DNA from: Helicoverpa zea
Taxonomy: Eukaryota > Arthropoda > Insecta > Lepidoptera > Noctuidae
Assembly (NCBI RefSeq): GCF_022581195.2
Contig: NC_061470.1
Location: 1,426,001-1,490,000 of the forward strand
DNA: 64,000 nt
Direction: 5' to 3'
Shown: piece by piece, positions 33,480 through 47,000 of the stretch
How positions within the stretch are numbered: the first letter of the stretch is position 1
How the letters are laid out: each line of letters opens with the position of its first letter
Program-made: the position numbers and the translations under genes
The notes under the pieces: generated by a model
Database searches by the model: none
What the model was told of the DNA's origin: nothing
The model's input: only the letters and a program-made list of their open reading frames with translations

Positions 33480-34917
33480 GCGATACATGGCTACACCGAA
33501 TTATTTGTTAATAAGGAACATAATCCACTATGAACATGAATATCCACATAAAATTTTATAATATTGTACTGATTCAATAATTCCATATCCACTGATCCCA
33601 TACATTGCGTGAACACAAGAGAGCGAACAAAGATTAAGTAGCAAACGATAAAACGTCACCGTCGGTACAAACTGGAATGTCACACAATTATTAAAAATAC
33701 TGATTTGTTAAACAACAAAAAAACTTATTCATACAAAATATATTGAAACACCACTAGCCGAGGATGTTGCAACCTGAACCCTTCGCCAATAAATAAGTTA
33801 TCGAGGTTACCACTATATAATATATCCCAGAGACCGCCTAACTATCATTCACCTTGCAACACCCTCTCTACCCGACTACCAGAGGGTTGCCATTGTTAAA
33901 CAATATTGCACCAATAATTTATTAACGTGCCTCGACTAACGTACGGTACTATTGCGCAGAATTCATTACTTTATAATATAAATACAAGAGCTGAGCTCGC
34001 GGCTGTCGGAAGATACAAGATGGCCGCACACTTCTCCTTGCAATGTAGTGTCAAATTGAATTACATTTATATATTTTTTTATTAATTAGGTAACGACAAC
34101 ACTACCTGTTAACCACTGACTACATCGACTTATTAGTTATTAAATATTATCTATACCATATTATATCATTTTTCTAATGGTAAACTATGCCCTCGCTTGA
34201 ACTGAGATCGCACGTTCAATAATGTGGGACATTTCTCTAATGTCAACATATATGATTTATTAAGCATAACGTTACAGGAGAGAAACTAATTATAAAATCA
34301 ACATTTCCGCATTGTCACAACTGCCAGCAGTTGTTTTTGGTGTTGCCATGACAAACTTGTAGAAAGGAGGTAGTGGGGGAGGTCTGATGTCCGAGTATGG
34401 GCCCTGGCAATAGACCAGAAAATAAATAAACACCACACTTATCGTCACATTTGGCCAGGTCTCGGATAATGTTGTTGACTCGCAAAAAGTTTCACACAAC
34501 TCATAAAAATATTTAAAAAAGAGAAATGCAAAGTTTGTAGTTGATATAAAACAATAAATAGCTTGAGAATGGCGTTTATTCGTTATGGTTCTCGTTATGG
34601 TAAAGTTGTTCATGGCAACATGGCATGCAATCCCAGCGCTCGGGCAGTGAGCGGTCGCGGAGTTATTGCTTGTGTACTAGACCGCGCAATCATTCGCTAA
34701 TGTTCAACTGAACTGCTACATTACACTAGAATGGACAAAACATTGTTTTCCGTGAATGAACCCCTTTAGTCAAACGCCTAACATTTATATAATAAGTCTA
34801 ATACCGAAATGAATTTTTAATTCAAGTATGTAGCTTTTCCAAGCATTTGGTTAGGGAGGAACGCTGGTGGGGCTGGGGCCCAGGGGCCCGGGGCCCGGGT
34901 GTGTGGGGCCCGGGTGC
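33480..34917 (-). other. probable 3' UTR of PITP
   Basis: No coding frame that I recognise. 34860-34917, directly after the stop codon, is an almost pure GGGCCC-type GC-rich stretch. Confidence 0.4.
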
Positions 34918-35056
34918 CTACTCGTTGTCGGCCCGCATGCCGCGGACCTCGCCCTCGCGGCGCAGCTTCTCGAGCTCCTCCTTGGTGCGGTCCTCGATGG
35001 CGCGGATGTCCGCCATCGTCATGCCGAACCAGTCGTCGATTGAGCAGAATACTTGT
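34918..35056 (-). CDS. vib: PITP last exon
   Basis: It completes Arg, reads QVFCSIDDWFGMTMADIRA onward and ends RADNE with stop TAG at 34918-34920. Acceptor TTACAG. Confidence 0.95.
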
Positions 35057-38000
35057 CTGTAATACAGCATTAAATATTTAATACTCATTGTCGTATTGCC
35101 TGAAAGATAACATGAATAGGAAGGGAGTGAGTGTCAGTATGACGAGTGAAGGGAAAAATAGAAGAGAATGACATATTGCGGCGACCCCAAATAAAATTGG
35201 GAACAGGTCTCCGATTTTCCTAAGTTCATAATGTCAAAATCGAATAGAAATCGAATCGCAATATGATCGCAATAGCAGTTTTAACCATATCGGGCATTCT
35301 GCTACTAATAATAGACCAATGGTATTCGATTGACATTAAAATTTGATTGGTGTGCGATTGGTCTGCTATTTTGGTGATTTTGGTCTATACGGTAGTTTGC
35401 TGTACAATCATTTTGCAATCGTAAATCATTTGCAGACAAAATGATTCATTATTGAATGACAGAAAAGGATAAAAACGTTTATTTCAAAGAAAAAATAGCG
35501 GAATGTCACATACGCTTCAATCGTAATCGAGTCGGGATTGGATCTCAGTCGAATCGAGTCGAACGTGAATCGTATGACGCTTAAGTAAAATTAGGAGAAT
35601 CGGGCCCCAGGAGGAAGAAGAAGACTCATTGTCATATTGTCACATGTGCGTTTTTAATGTAATGAAGTCTGGAATTATCATCGGTTTGTATTCCGGATTT
35701 TTATAAGCTTATTGGCCACAGATTCATTACAGGGGCCTTATAATCAGCTACTGTGTGAGTAAATACTTTATAAATCTCAATACATATGCGTTACATTTTT
35801 ATTATTTTCAAGTTGGATGGCAATGTGTTATGTAGGTTATGAGAATTCAATAGATCGTTACTCACCTATGGAAAATGGTGAACAACCGCCGTTCAGATTT
35901 CTGGATCACATTTTCTACTTTACTCTGTAAATAAATAACATTTTGAATTAGTCAAATATAAAAGAGCAAAAATCTTATGAAGACACTTGTGGTCTGCCTA
36001 ATAATGATTTAAGTAATTTCACTATTATTATGGACCAGGACCGGAAAAAAACAGAAAATAAACAAAAGTGAAAATTTGCAGATTCGAAAAAAAAATATAC
36101 AAAAATCCACAATTGAACTAACATTTCTGTAATAATAAACATAACCGAAAGGGACTTCCAATATGTAGTTTTTTTAGAACAATGTAAGCCCCTGGTGGGT
36201 AAATAAGTATCTAAACTTAACTTCCGCAACTTAAGAGGCAAGTACTTAAAGGAATCACAAGATAGGAAAGGTCTGCACTTAATAAGCCTCTTCAAACGTC
36301 GAGTACTCTCTCTGAACAAATGCCATCACCAACCTGTAGGCCAAACCACTTGAACTCAGCAGTGACGAGTTTGTAGCATGTCATGACGGGTTTGACATCG
36401 TTCTTCCAAGTGGCGCCGACGAGGGGGCCGCGGCCGGTCTTGCTGGACTTGAACTTGGTGGGATCCGTTTCCGGCTTGTAGTCGGCTGAAGAAAGAGGAT
36501 CGTTGGCGATGTCTATGTGGACGACCTCGCGGTTCTTTAGCTTTTCCGGGGGTAGCTCGTGTACCTGGGGAATTGGAGAATTATATTTTTGAATAGTGCA
36601 ATACGATTGAGCGGGGTTTAGCTACTTTTATGGGTTTCAAGTCTGTCTGTTAGCTCCTCCTGGGTAGTTCTCAGGATTACGGCCAGATTTAGCAAATCTC
36701 ATGTAACATCAGGGTTTTTAAAATTTTCATAAAAGAATTGTTTATTGGAAACTAGCTTTTGCCCGCGACTTCTTTCGCGTGGAATAGTAATTTCCGGTAG
36801 ATTTTTGGTTTGACCAATAGGTGGCGCTATATTTATTTATTTATTTATTTTTTTTTTTTGTAATAAAAACTATCCTATGTCCTTTCTCAAGTTTCAAATT
36901 ATATCTGTACCAAATTTCACACAAATCGATTCAGTAGTTTAGGCGTGAAGAAAAGACAGACAGACAGACAGACAGACAGAAAGACAGACAGACAGTTACT
37001 TTCTCATTTATAATATTAGTTAGGATCAGGCGTTTTCTTCGGATTTTAGTTATTCATTTAGTTCTACATTCTCATGAAAACAACAACCTGTTTAGGTGAA
37101 GTAGGAGATAAGTCCAACGGACTAGTGGAGAAGACCACTGGTTATCAAAAATACATATTGATTTGCGAATTAAGCTTTGGTTAGTAAAGCTGATAACAAT
37201 TATGACTAAAACAAGTATTATCGCTTAATCAAACGTGACTTTAATCTTGATTTAAACCTATTCGGAATTCCATGAAAAACTTACAAATATTAAATTAAAA
37301 TATCCATGTCGCTATGACGAATTAATTAATTTCATATCTATTCAATAAAATTAGCAATTTGTTACATCTGTTGTTTTATCACGGCGCATTATCGTGATAA
37401 TATGCAATCTATTGACTTACGGCCAGTTTCTTCATCAAAAGTTAAAGTAATGTCTAAAGTAAAAGTAACGGCCAAATACGTTTTTTCAAGGCTAAAGTGA
37501 CAGCAAAACTAATAGAAAAATCGAATTTGACCGTTACTTTTACTTTAGACATTACTTTGACTTTTACTTTGGCTTTAACTTTTGATGAAGAAACTGGCTG
37601 TTATTGAAAAAGAGTTTCCGGGTGAATTTGGCTAATATTTTTATGTTTAGTCACAGATTATTAAATAGTATTTTTTATGCCGACCTTTGTATTCGGTCAT
37701 ATCTAGTAGCCATTAGGTCTAGACGGGCTGTTTCAGTAATTTCAAGATAAAGTGTGTTCAAACGACTTCCCAAAAAGGAGGAGGTTCTCAATCGGATGTT
37801 TATTAATTATTTAGGGGAAACTCTTTTATTTGAAATGAACAAACTTTTCCCTTGATATGGTATATAAATTCAGTAGTCCATGTATTAACTAACAAAAAGG
37901 CCTCAAATACAACATACATCCTAAATCTACAGCTACTTTTTGAAAACATTATATTATTATAAAAAATGAATCATTCAAAAACTCCGAAACTCTACAGCAA

Positions 38001-41000
38001 CCAAATTCTGAATTTCTACATGACCTTAATACAAATTTCGGCGCGACAACCTCGACTGACCTACGTCACACCTCTCATAATCGCATTATGTGTGTGATTA
38101 CCCTTCGTTATGCGTAATTGCTGACATTTTACATACGTGACATCTTTGAGACATTTTATTTGACTTTGTACGTGATTTTTACATGAGCCACTTCCCGCAC
38201 AAAAAGTAACAAATTCAAAGTCCAATACGTTTATTGAAATTAGGCACTTTTTTAAGATAAATTACATTGAACAGTACTCTAAAAGTCACCGCTTTCTAGT
38301 GTTATGGCTGGGAAGAAGAAACGGTGATGAACAAACTTCCCAGCAACACAGCTGCAGTTAAATTATTCTCTATAATTAGTCTATTGCAGTTAAATTATTT
38401 AATTACAATTTTATTACTAAACATACCAATTTACCAATTGCCTATATGCTATTCTGATGTAGAAAGCTATGTTACCCCCAAGTTTCATTAAAATCTTTTC
38501 AGCAGTTGGCGTGTGAATAAGAAACAAAAACACAAGCTCAAAAAAGTTCTTCTTTATAATAATAATGTGATTTTTCATTCTGTGAAAGGTTAGTTAGGTC
38601 TTGCTTCATCCTTTTTTTAAAGATTATTTAACTACCAATTTCTATCTTTGTACGATAAGCAAGCATCAACTAACTAATTTTAGCATTACGTAAGTTTATA
38701 AAAGATGACGACATAATGTTACTACAAGTAACATAGTTTTACTACGTACTAAAAGTTTGATCTATCAATTAAAATAATGTTGTGATTTTTCGCACGTTGT
38801 TCTTCGCGTCAAATGTAATAGGATGTTAACATTATCAATCAGTATGGCACCAAAACGATTATATTGGTTTTAATTAGATAATTCATATTAGTTTTTATTT
38901 ATTACCGATTTCACATAAAGGAGGTTCCCAATTCAGATGTTTGAATTTTTTTCGTGGAACTGGTAAAAGTACCTATATTATCGGATAAAAAATTCAATAA
39001 CTATAATTATGTAATATCCCCCTGTACCTATTTAATTTGTGGTCGCAACAATTGTCTTCTGGAAGAACTTCTTTATTTGACGTCATCTCAAGTCACATTA
39101 ATTCCAGCCATATCATCTTTCAAAAGTGGAAAAATAACCATAAATGTATAAAAAAACTCGCCACGTAATTATTATAATACCTACTTAAAAGTTATAAACG
39201 TTTAAATTTGCAGCCATTATACGCGTGTTCACGTATACGACTAATATAATAAATAGGAAACATGTTTTTGTTTGTAGGGTACAGAGGCCCCAAAACGAAT
39301 GAACCGATTTGGAAAATTCTTTCACTGCTGGAAAGCTAAACTCTTCCCGAGTAACATAGGATACATTTTATACCGGTACGGGCAGTAGTTCTCACAGGAC
39401 AATGATAAAACCGTGAGAAAATGGCTAGTACTCAATATAATAAAGAGGATTTTTTTTTGTACCCTAAAGACTCCAAAAACTACCGAACCGGTTTGGAAAA
39501 TTTTTTCACTGCTGGAAAGCTAACACTCTTCCCGAGTGACATAGGTTATATTTTATCCTGGGACGGGCAGTAGTTCTCACCGTGAAAACGGCTAATAGAC
39601 TATTATAAAGTCTTTATTTAACAAAACATAGGTTAACATAGGATATATGTTACCCCAGTGCGGGCAGTAGTTTCCACAAGACACGGGTGAAACCGCGGCA
39701 AGACAGTTAGTAGACTACACATAATAAGTATTTATATTTCAATGTCAAGTAAACCAGTATGAGCGATCTTTGCACCGTTGTCAATGAGTCTGTTGAAACC
39801 ACTTGTCAGTATTATTTCAATGTGTCTTGTTAACTTCTTATTTACCTATTTGAAACATTATTTATGTTGCGTTTGGTAAATATGTGAATGTCTGTTTCTA
39901 GTGTGTGGGTACTAAGTTTTTGTATTGTGTGATTATACATATAGGTACTTAATAGTTTTTCTAACTTTAGAAATAAATGTGTTGCTATCGAGTATTTGCG
40001 GCTTCAGTCATTCCCAACAGACAAGTGGTGAAGAGCGATTTTGGAAGCAGCATTTTTTTGTTGCAAGGTGTTTTGACAACGTTTTAGTCCAACTTGAATT
40101 CAGACCTTCATCGTTGTCTGCTTAGCCTTTTTCTGACTATGCTGATGCAGCCGGGTAACGGTGGGCATCTGAGCCGAACCCAGTTAAATGAGCACCCTGG
40201 TATCTCTTAGCAAGACTGGATGGCAACAATACATTTGTTTTTAAATAACATAAATTGAGGTGTTTACTTACGTTGTACTGGTCGCCGGCGTCGGGTAAAT
40301 GCAGGGACTCTATGCAGATCACGAAGTTCTCCTTCATGTAGCCGGGATTCTGTAAACATTACGTTCATTGATAAAACATACATACATTTACAGTCATGTA
40401 CACGTAATTAAAGACACTGTTGGAATCTTAACTTACCGGGGCATTTCATCTGTATTTCTTTTTTTACATTGCCGTGGGGACTTTTTCTTTTTTAAAATAT
40501 TTAAGAAGGCATTGTGAAATGTTAAAACTAATGACTATATTTAATAATCCCCCGCCCCTAGGTTTTTTTCGCTTTATCCGAATCCCGGGCGGTATGATCC
40601 ATAACGAAGCCTGGCCATCTAATTAAAGACACTCCATTTGCTCAGAGGAAGAAATTGTTAGGAGTAGGAGAAGTAGGAGAAATAGGAGTTATATTTCTAC
40701 AACAACATTCCCTACACTATAATTAAACATTCCAATATGTATTAATATTTGGTTTATTTCATTTTACCTCAATAACAGTACGACATCCCTGAACGAGCAA
40801 GCGGTCCGTTTTGTAGAAGTCGCTAAGGGAATTTTCTTCCATGCTTAATTAAAATCTGTGTAAAATTGATCGATGTTCCATGTGCGACTTATTGCCATGG
40901 TATTTTTCGCCTATTAACAGTTTTTATTTCATTGGATTTGCAATAGGCCAAACCAAAGCCGCCATAAGTTGCCCGATTTAAGAGTCATTTTTAGTACCCT

Positions 41001-44000
41001 TGCAGTGTTTTTCAGAGCTTTTCTAATTTGGAAAGTCCTAATGACCGGTAAATTATGCTTAGCTTGTTATTATATTATTGATATGCTTGTTTATGAAATA
41101 TTATAGTACTTGAATTCGCCTATTTTTAATAATACCTTTCTGAAGGGTCTTTCACTAAACAGTGGCGACCAGCCCCACACTATAACATTTTCGCCTCCTA
41201 CGTTTGAGAACTTTCTTGGTGTACTTTGGTTACATCACATGTTTTGGAAGTGACTAAAATCAACTATTTTTTTAGAATTCTTCAAATCCCTTTGTTTTAT
41301 CAGATAAAAAAAAAAACATTTTTCAATACTTGCTCAGAGCAACTTTCACGTTTGCTAGAATACGCTAACTACAGTATGGACGTGCGGTGCTTTTCCAAAA
41401 GTAACATCTTCCGAAACACTTTGCACTACAGGTTTTCCCGACCCGGCTGTTATCTTAAAGTTCTGCAGACACAATTTTCGTCTTTTAAGCATCAAATGAC
41501 TCCGAAAAAACAGTACCGAATAATATTAATGGTTCTCTATTTTCGTTATAACACCACCGTGAAGTCTGTTAATGCGGATAAGTTTTCCTTGACGTCGGTT
41601 TTCAGTTGTTCTCAAACCTTGATTTTTTTAGTGCATTAACAAGGCATCTTTAATAATAATTTTATTACCATGTTCTTATTACAGTTCAAGTGGTATGAAT
41701 GAATCCGCATGATAAAACTTTATTTAAAAAACCCTAAAACATTTTACTTACCAGAAATTTTGTTTTAGTCGTATTGATTGGACTAAAATGAAAAATGTTA
41801 ATAAAGGGAACCTAAATTATTACCTAATTTGAGTTCTCATAAATATTTTACTCACTTTAAAAAAAGTATGGTGACTATTTATATATCTTCGGTTTTTTTT
41901 TTCTTAACTAAGCATTTACTGTCTTTAATTAGCTGACCAGCCAAGTATCCGCTACAAAAGTTAGTGCTCAGTTCCCATAAAGCGTTTTATCTAAAGTATT
42001 AAAGACCGTAAATATTTTTTGTCCTTAATTTAAAGAACACAATGTAATATTTGTTTTAATAATAATTACATTACATTTTATACCGTGCTTAAGCTCATGC
42101 CAGTACCATAACTATTTATTTCACTTTGAGTCGGGAGTGTCTTTAATTATGTGTCCATGACTGTATATACAGAGGTAGGGTGGCATTTGAAAAGCTTATG
42201 GAGGTTTCGGCGGGCTAGAGGCCACAATTTGGTAAATAAACCACCAACTTAGAAGTAGTTACTTAGAATAATAAGTCATAATTTCATTATGACCCATATA
42301 TTTTGATAGGATCGACTAAGAACTACTTTGCGCACCCGGATAAACAGTAGCCTTCCTTGACAAATGGGTTGTCTGTTGTAATTTTTTAAATAATCGTTTC
42401 TGATATTTGCGCGTTCAAACAAATTCTTCAGCTGTACAATATTAGTTTAACATTAACAATTAGGAAAATACACATACCAAAACATATTAACAAAAAAAAA
42501 ACCCAAAACGTAACGTCTACAAAAAGGATCAATACTCTTTATAAAATCGGGGTAAATACATCAGATAAGCACAATCTAATCTACCGGTATTTACCTGCAA
42601 ATGAATATAAATTGACACTAACCGTTTTTTCATACATAACATAGTATAAAACAATGATAGCTCGCCTTCCGTATAAAATTCACCAATTATTATAGACTCT
42701 ATTTGTATGGCGTTAAGGTTGAATTTTGTTAAGTAAAATGTTTTGATTAAACGACTATTAGTTGATAAGATAAAAGCTATCTGGTATCGTTCTCAAAGTG
42801 TAATAGTTTTGTTAACAACGGAATGGTTAGAGTACGGTCAACGTCAAAAATAGTTGAACAAATCAACATTTTAAAAACTGCCTAACAACGATATCATCGT
42901 AAGGCTAGACTTTTCCCAACTATGTTGGGGTCGGCTTCTATTCTAACCGGATGCAGCTGAGTACGAACCAGTGCTCTACAAGAAGCGACTGTCTATCTGA
43001 CCTCCTCAGTCCAATTACCCGGGCAACCCAATACCCCCTGGTGAGACTGGTTGACGGTGGACGTTCAAATGACATTTGGGACCTACAGTTTATCATTTAT
43101 ACACTTACACAAACTTGACTGATTTACAAAAGACAGCCCCCAAAACCCACCCTTCGCCACTTCCTATTCGCATATTCTTACAATTATGGTTCCCCCGCTT
43201 TCCTCAAATAAAATCATCTTCGTAAAACTCACCGTAAGCACAGTCCGGCAATATGGGTACGCGTTCCATGCCTCCTCGTGAACCTCGAGTGAGCCCTTGG
43301 GCGCCAGCAGCCGGATGAAAGCGGGCACCTTCGACGCCAAGTGGTAGATCTTGTACGTGTACTGGCCTGATGAGAACTTGCCGCCTAGAGAGAAAAGTAT
43401 TGGGAGTTAGGTCTTGGTTAAAGAGTTTATGCTATCCAGATTGATGTACTCCGGTGTTCCATCGGTGGTCTCTTGACTAAGGGCCATTCCCGATATATTA
43501 TCCATCTGGTGATTTGATTACTAGAGATAGAATTTTGATATTAGCCCCTTACAAGTAATGTCAAATTCCTTTCTTAAGTAAGCAAAACAACAGATAAATA
43601 GAATATTGAGAATGGTCGAAATAAGACAAGCATTTTAAGCTATGATACACTTAACTTCTCAAGATAGTTTGTATTTCATAGCTTCTTCTTTCCAGTCATA
43701 ACACTTGGAAGTGGTGAAGAGAATATGCCCTAATTTTGACGTGAAAAAATGCTCATTTAATAATGGAAACCCAAGTTTTCACCAATGTCAAGTCTACTAG
43801 AACACCGGAATACGTCCGTCTGGAATACGCTTTATTGCTACCGAAAGTAATAAGTACATAGCGACGCTACAATAAGTACAAATATTAATTTTAGAAGATT
43901 TCATTTACTTAAGGTACGTTTTGAATGCCAACTACCGGTTTGTATGTATTTAAATGAAACCGTTTTCGATCGAAGCTGCAGCAGCACGTGCCCTTCGATA

Positions 44001-47000
44001 TCAATTGTTTTCATGCAGTTACGGCATGTGCGATCGGCAGTTGCAGTCGGCTGCTATTCAAAACGTAAGACCTCACATAAAACGATGTGTAACATAAATA
44101 ATTTGGTCAAAAATGGAAATATTATTGAAAATTTAAGTCGAGTATCAAAACTGGATCAAAATTGTGTGCCTAGCTCGTTGACCTACAGCCGACGAAGATT
44201 AAGAAGTACCGGTTTCGATCTCAAGGGCAATACTTAGGGTTGTGAGTGTTGTGTCATTGCCACATGATTGAAAAATACGTGAGTGTTCAGGATTTTTTAC
44301 ATGGCTTGTAATGGTCGTGAAGTTTAAATTAAATAATAAGAACAACATGCGAATAAGGCTGACATGGTTTTAAAATTTCAGTCATGACACTAATGTACAT
44401 GGAAAATAAAATCCAGGAGACCAAATTTTAATATTCATTATGTTTTTATTAAAAGAGCTATTCAAACAAACTTGTACCCCGAATTTCATGCTTCTTTTGG
44501 AAGTCGGTCACAAACAACATTGGCTTTTCAGTTTCAGAGCTACGGTGCCAAAGACAGACCCACATATTGCACACTTTTTGCGTTGGGTGTTAAAAAGAAA
44601 CGAATCTTCTTCCTATAAACCAGCCAATATAATCGCATTTACAAAATTATTGCACAGCTGGCTTCATCCCATTTAAACAACAGTAGTCTGCCCATCTATT
44701 ACGCAATGTAAAGGTTACGAATGTCAACTGAAGCGAGAGAGCCTATTATTACTGAAGTTTTTTTCTTTCTCGCAATCAAGCCTTTGATTGATTTCACTGG
44801 ACAACGGGGCGTTGATGGATACTGGTTTTTATTAAATCGTAGCTTTTGTAAAAGGGGCATCTGTCAAAAGAGTTTTGGCGAATTTTCTTATACTGCATCG
44901 TTTATTTTAGGGATCCAATCTAATGTGTTGAATTAACAAACGTATTTTTTCTCATCAAATCTGTCCAGTAGGTGTCCTCCAAGCAAAAACCGCAGTTCTA
45001 CCAGACGTCCCGAGGGAACTTCTTTCCGAACCCGAAACTCAGGGTCTAGACTATTTTTGTACACTTTTAAATTGGTTCATTATTAGTATTTTTAAAAAGA
45101 GTGAAAGCGCGAGAGATAAATTTTTCCACATTTATATGTAGAGGTAAAGTACTGCAAAGTTCTTCCTTTACTTTGACGTACTCCTTCTCACAATTAAAAC
45201 TTCCATCCATTTCGCGCTTGAAAAAAATAAGCATCGTCATCCATTTCTCCTAAAAATAACCAATTAAGTTCCAATCAAGAGCACTTTTCACTAGTACATC
45301 AGCTGATATTCCTGCATCCACTACATACGACTGCATGACGTGGCACAAAGCGGAGGTCGCGAGCTCCCGACCCTGAGACACAGTCACGGAGTAGAAAGAT
45401 GAGCGGAGATGCTATAATGCAGGTAGGTCAGGCGCCTTCTTCAAGGTCAAATAACTACGGTGGGTGTAATCAAAACGATCAATTACCAGTGAACGAACGA
45501 GGCTTTTCAGTCAACGATTTATGGTATTACAAAAAATGGTCGGCACTGTAGAGGTTGTATAAGGGCAGTTCTTCGCCCCCCACGCCTGTATTTTGGCGCG
45601 CTACTTTCTCAGGAGATTTTCCGTTATGGCACCTCCGTTTGTCATTTTATTCTCCACGGGCACGAGTTCAAACGATGACGTCATCGGTTATGTCATCAGC
45701 CCGTTCCAGCTGTTTGTATGTATTTGATTTCTGATTTTTATGAGCTGTTTGGCTTGCACTGTTGGTGTGAAGTTGTTTATGATAGCACATTATTGTAAAG
45801 GTGTGTGTGCGTTTGTAACTTCTTGTGCAAACGGCTGAACGGATTGTGATGAAACTTGCCATAATATATCTTAAATATCTCAATCACATTTTAGACTTAG
45901 AAGACTTTTATCACGGTGCAAGAAGTATTTACTAGCTTCATTACACCCAGACTACCATTTATCTGCTCCGGAATACTAATTAAGTAGAGAAAGTTGGACC
46001 AAAGGCAAAGATGATATTTTTGAATTACGAAATTCAACGTCTAGGCTTTGGTAGAGTAGACTAGGCTTTAGTGCAATTGCCCAATCCTTCTAGCTGGTAC
46101 AGCTTGGCCAACTGAGTGAAAGGTATTCAGCGCTTCAAGCCACGACATTCACCCACAGCAAAGTCATCGATGAACAATATATTGAAATTCTACAGACGCA
46201 ACCACCACAGAACGGACATCTGTGTAAACTTACATTACGTCATAGTTTATAACAATAAGCTGAAATTGTTATGTGAATAATGTATAAAATCGTCTGTTCT
46301 ACAAGCAAGTATTTGTAGGGGCTTTTAATGTAAGAAAATTCATTTCTGTTTAAAGAGACGGATCCAAGTTTGTACTGTTATTTAATGCGATCTGCCAATA
46401 CACAATCATCATCTCCCGAGCCTTTCCCAACTATGTTGGGGTCGGCTATTCTACTTCTACTAATTCTGCCATAACACTATCTATTCTAATATTGTAAGGG
46501 GATAAACTCTGGATCTGCGAAACTGCCTTATCATTTGTCTAGCCTTTTCCGTCCTCAACCCATTTACTCGACTGGTTGTCTGAACAGATTATCGTTATGA
46601 TGATGAGTCCTCGTGAAAATATTACTTTCTTCAAAAAATTGTCCACGTAGTTTCTTGCCGGCTCTTCTCTATGGGACCAACTTTTTGGAACCGTGCAACT
46701 AGTGTTACGTTTCATAAGAGCCTATTTGAAATACACTTGATTTATAAAAATCCTTTAAGTACCAATAGAAAGGCACTTTATTTCCGAATATTTACGGTTA
46801 TATTTTATCCCGCTACGAGAAGCTCCCTCGGGACACGGCTGAAACTGCGTCGACCAGCTAGTATTACAAATAAAACCCACGCACAGTACGAGTAACATTA
46901 TACTCAAACACGTGGGTTTAGGCAAATGGCTCCCAATAATACACCCACATTTCGTAACACCATTATGTTTAATTCCCATACATTAGGGTCTCTGGAAATG

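Noticed and set aside
34847..35081. Plus-strand ORFs of 60-71 codons
   Set aside because: Antisense shadows of the PITP last exon and its GC-rich 3' flank.
36955..37003. CRISPR-like regular repeat
   Set aside because: Simple (GACA)n microsatellite in a LINE tail; no spacers. The organism is a eukaryote.
41226..41639. 137-codon ORF inside the Tc1-like element
   Set aside because: No transposase motif or other domain; probably chance.
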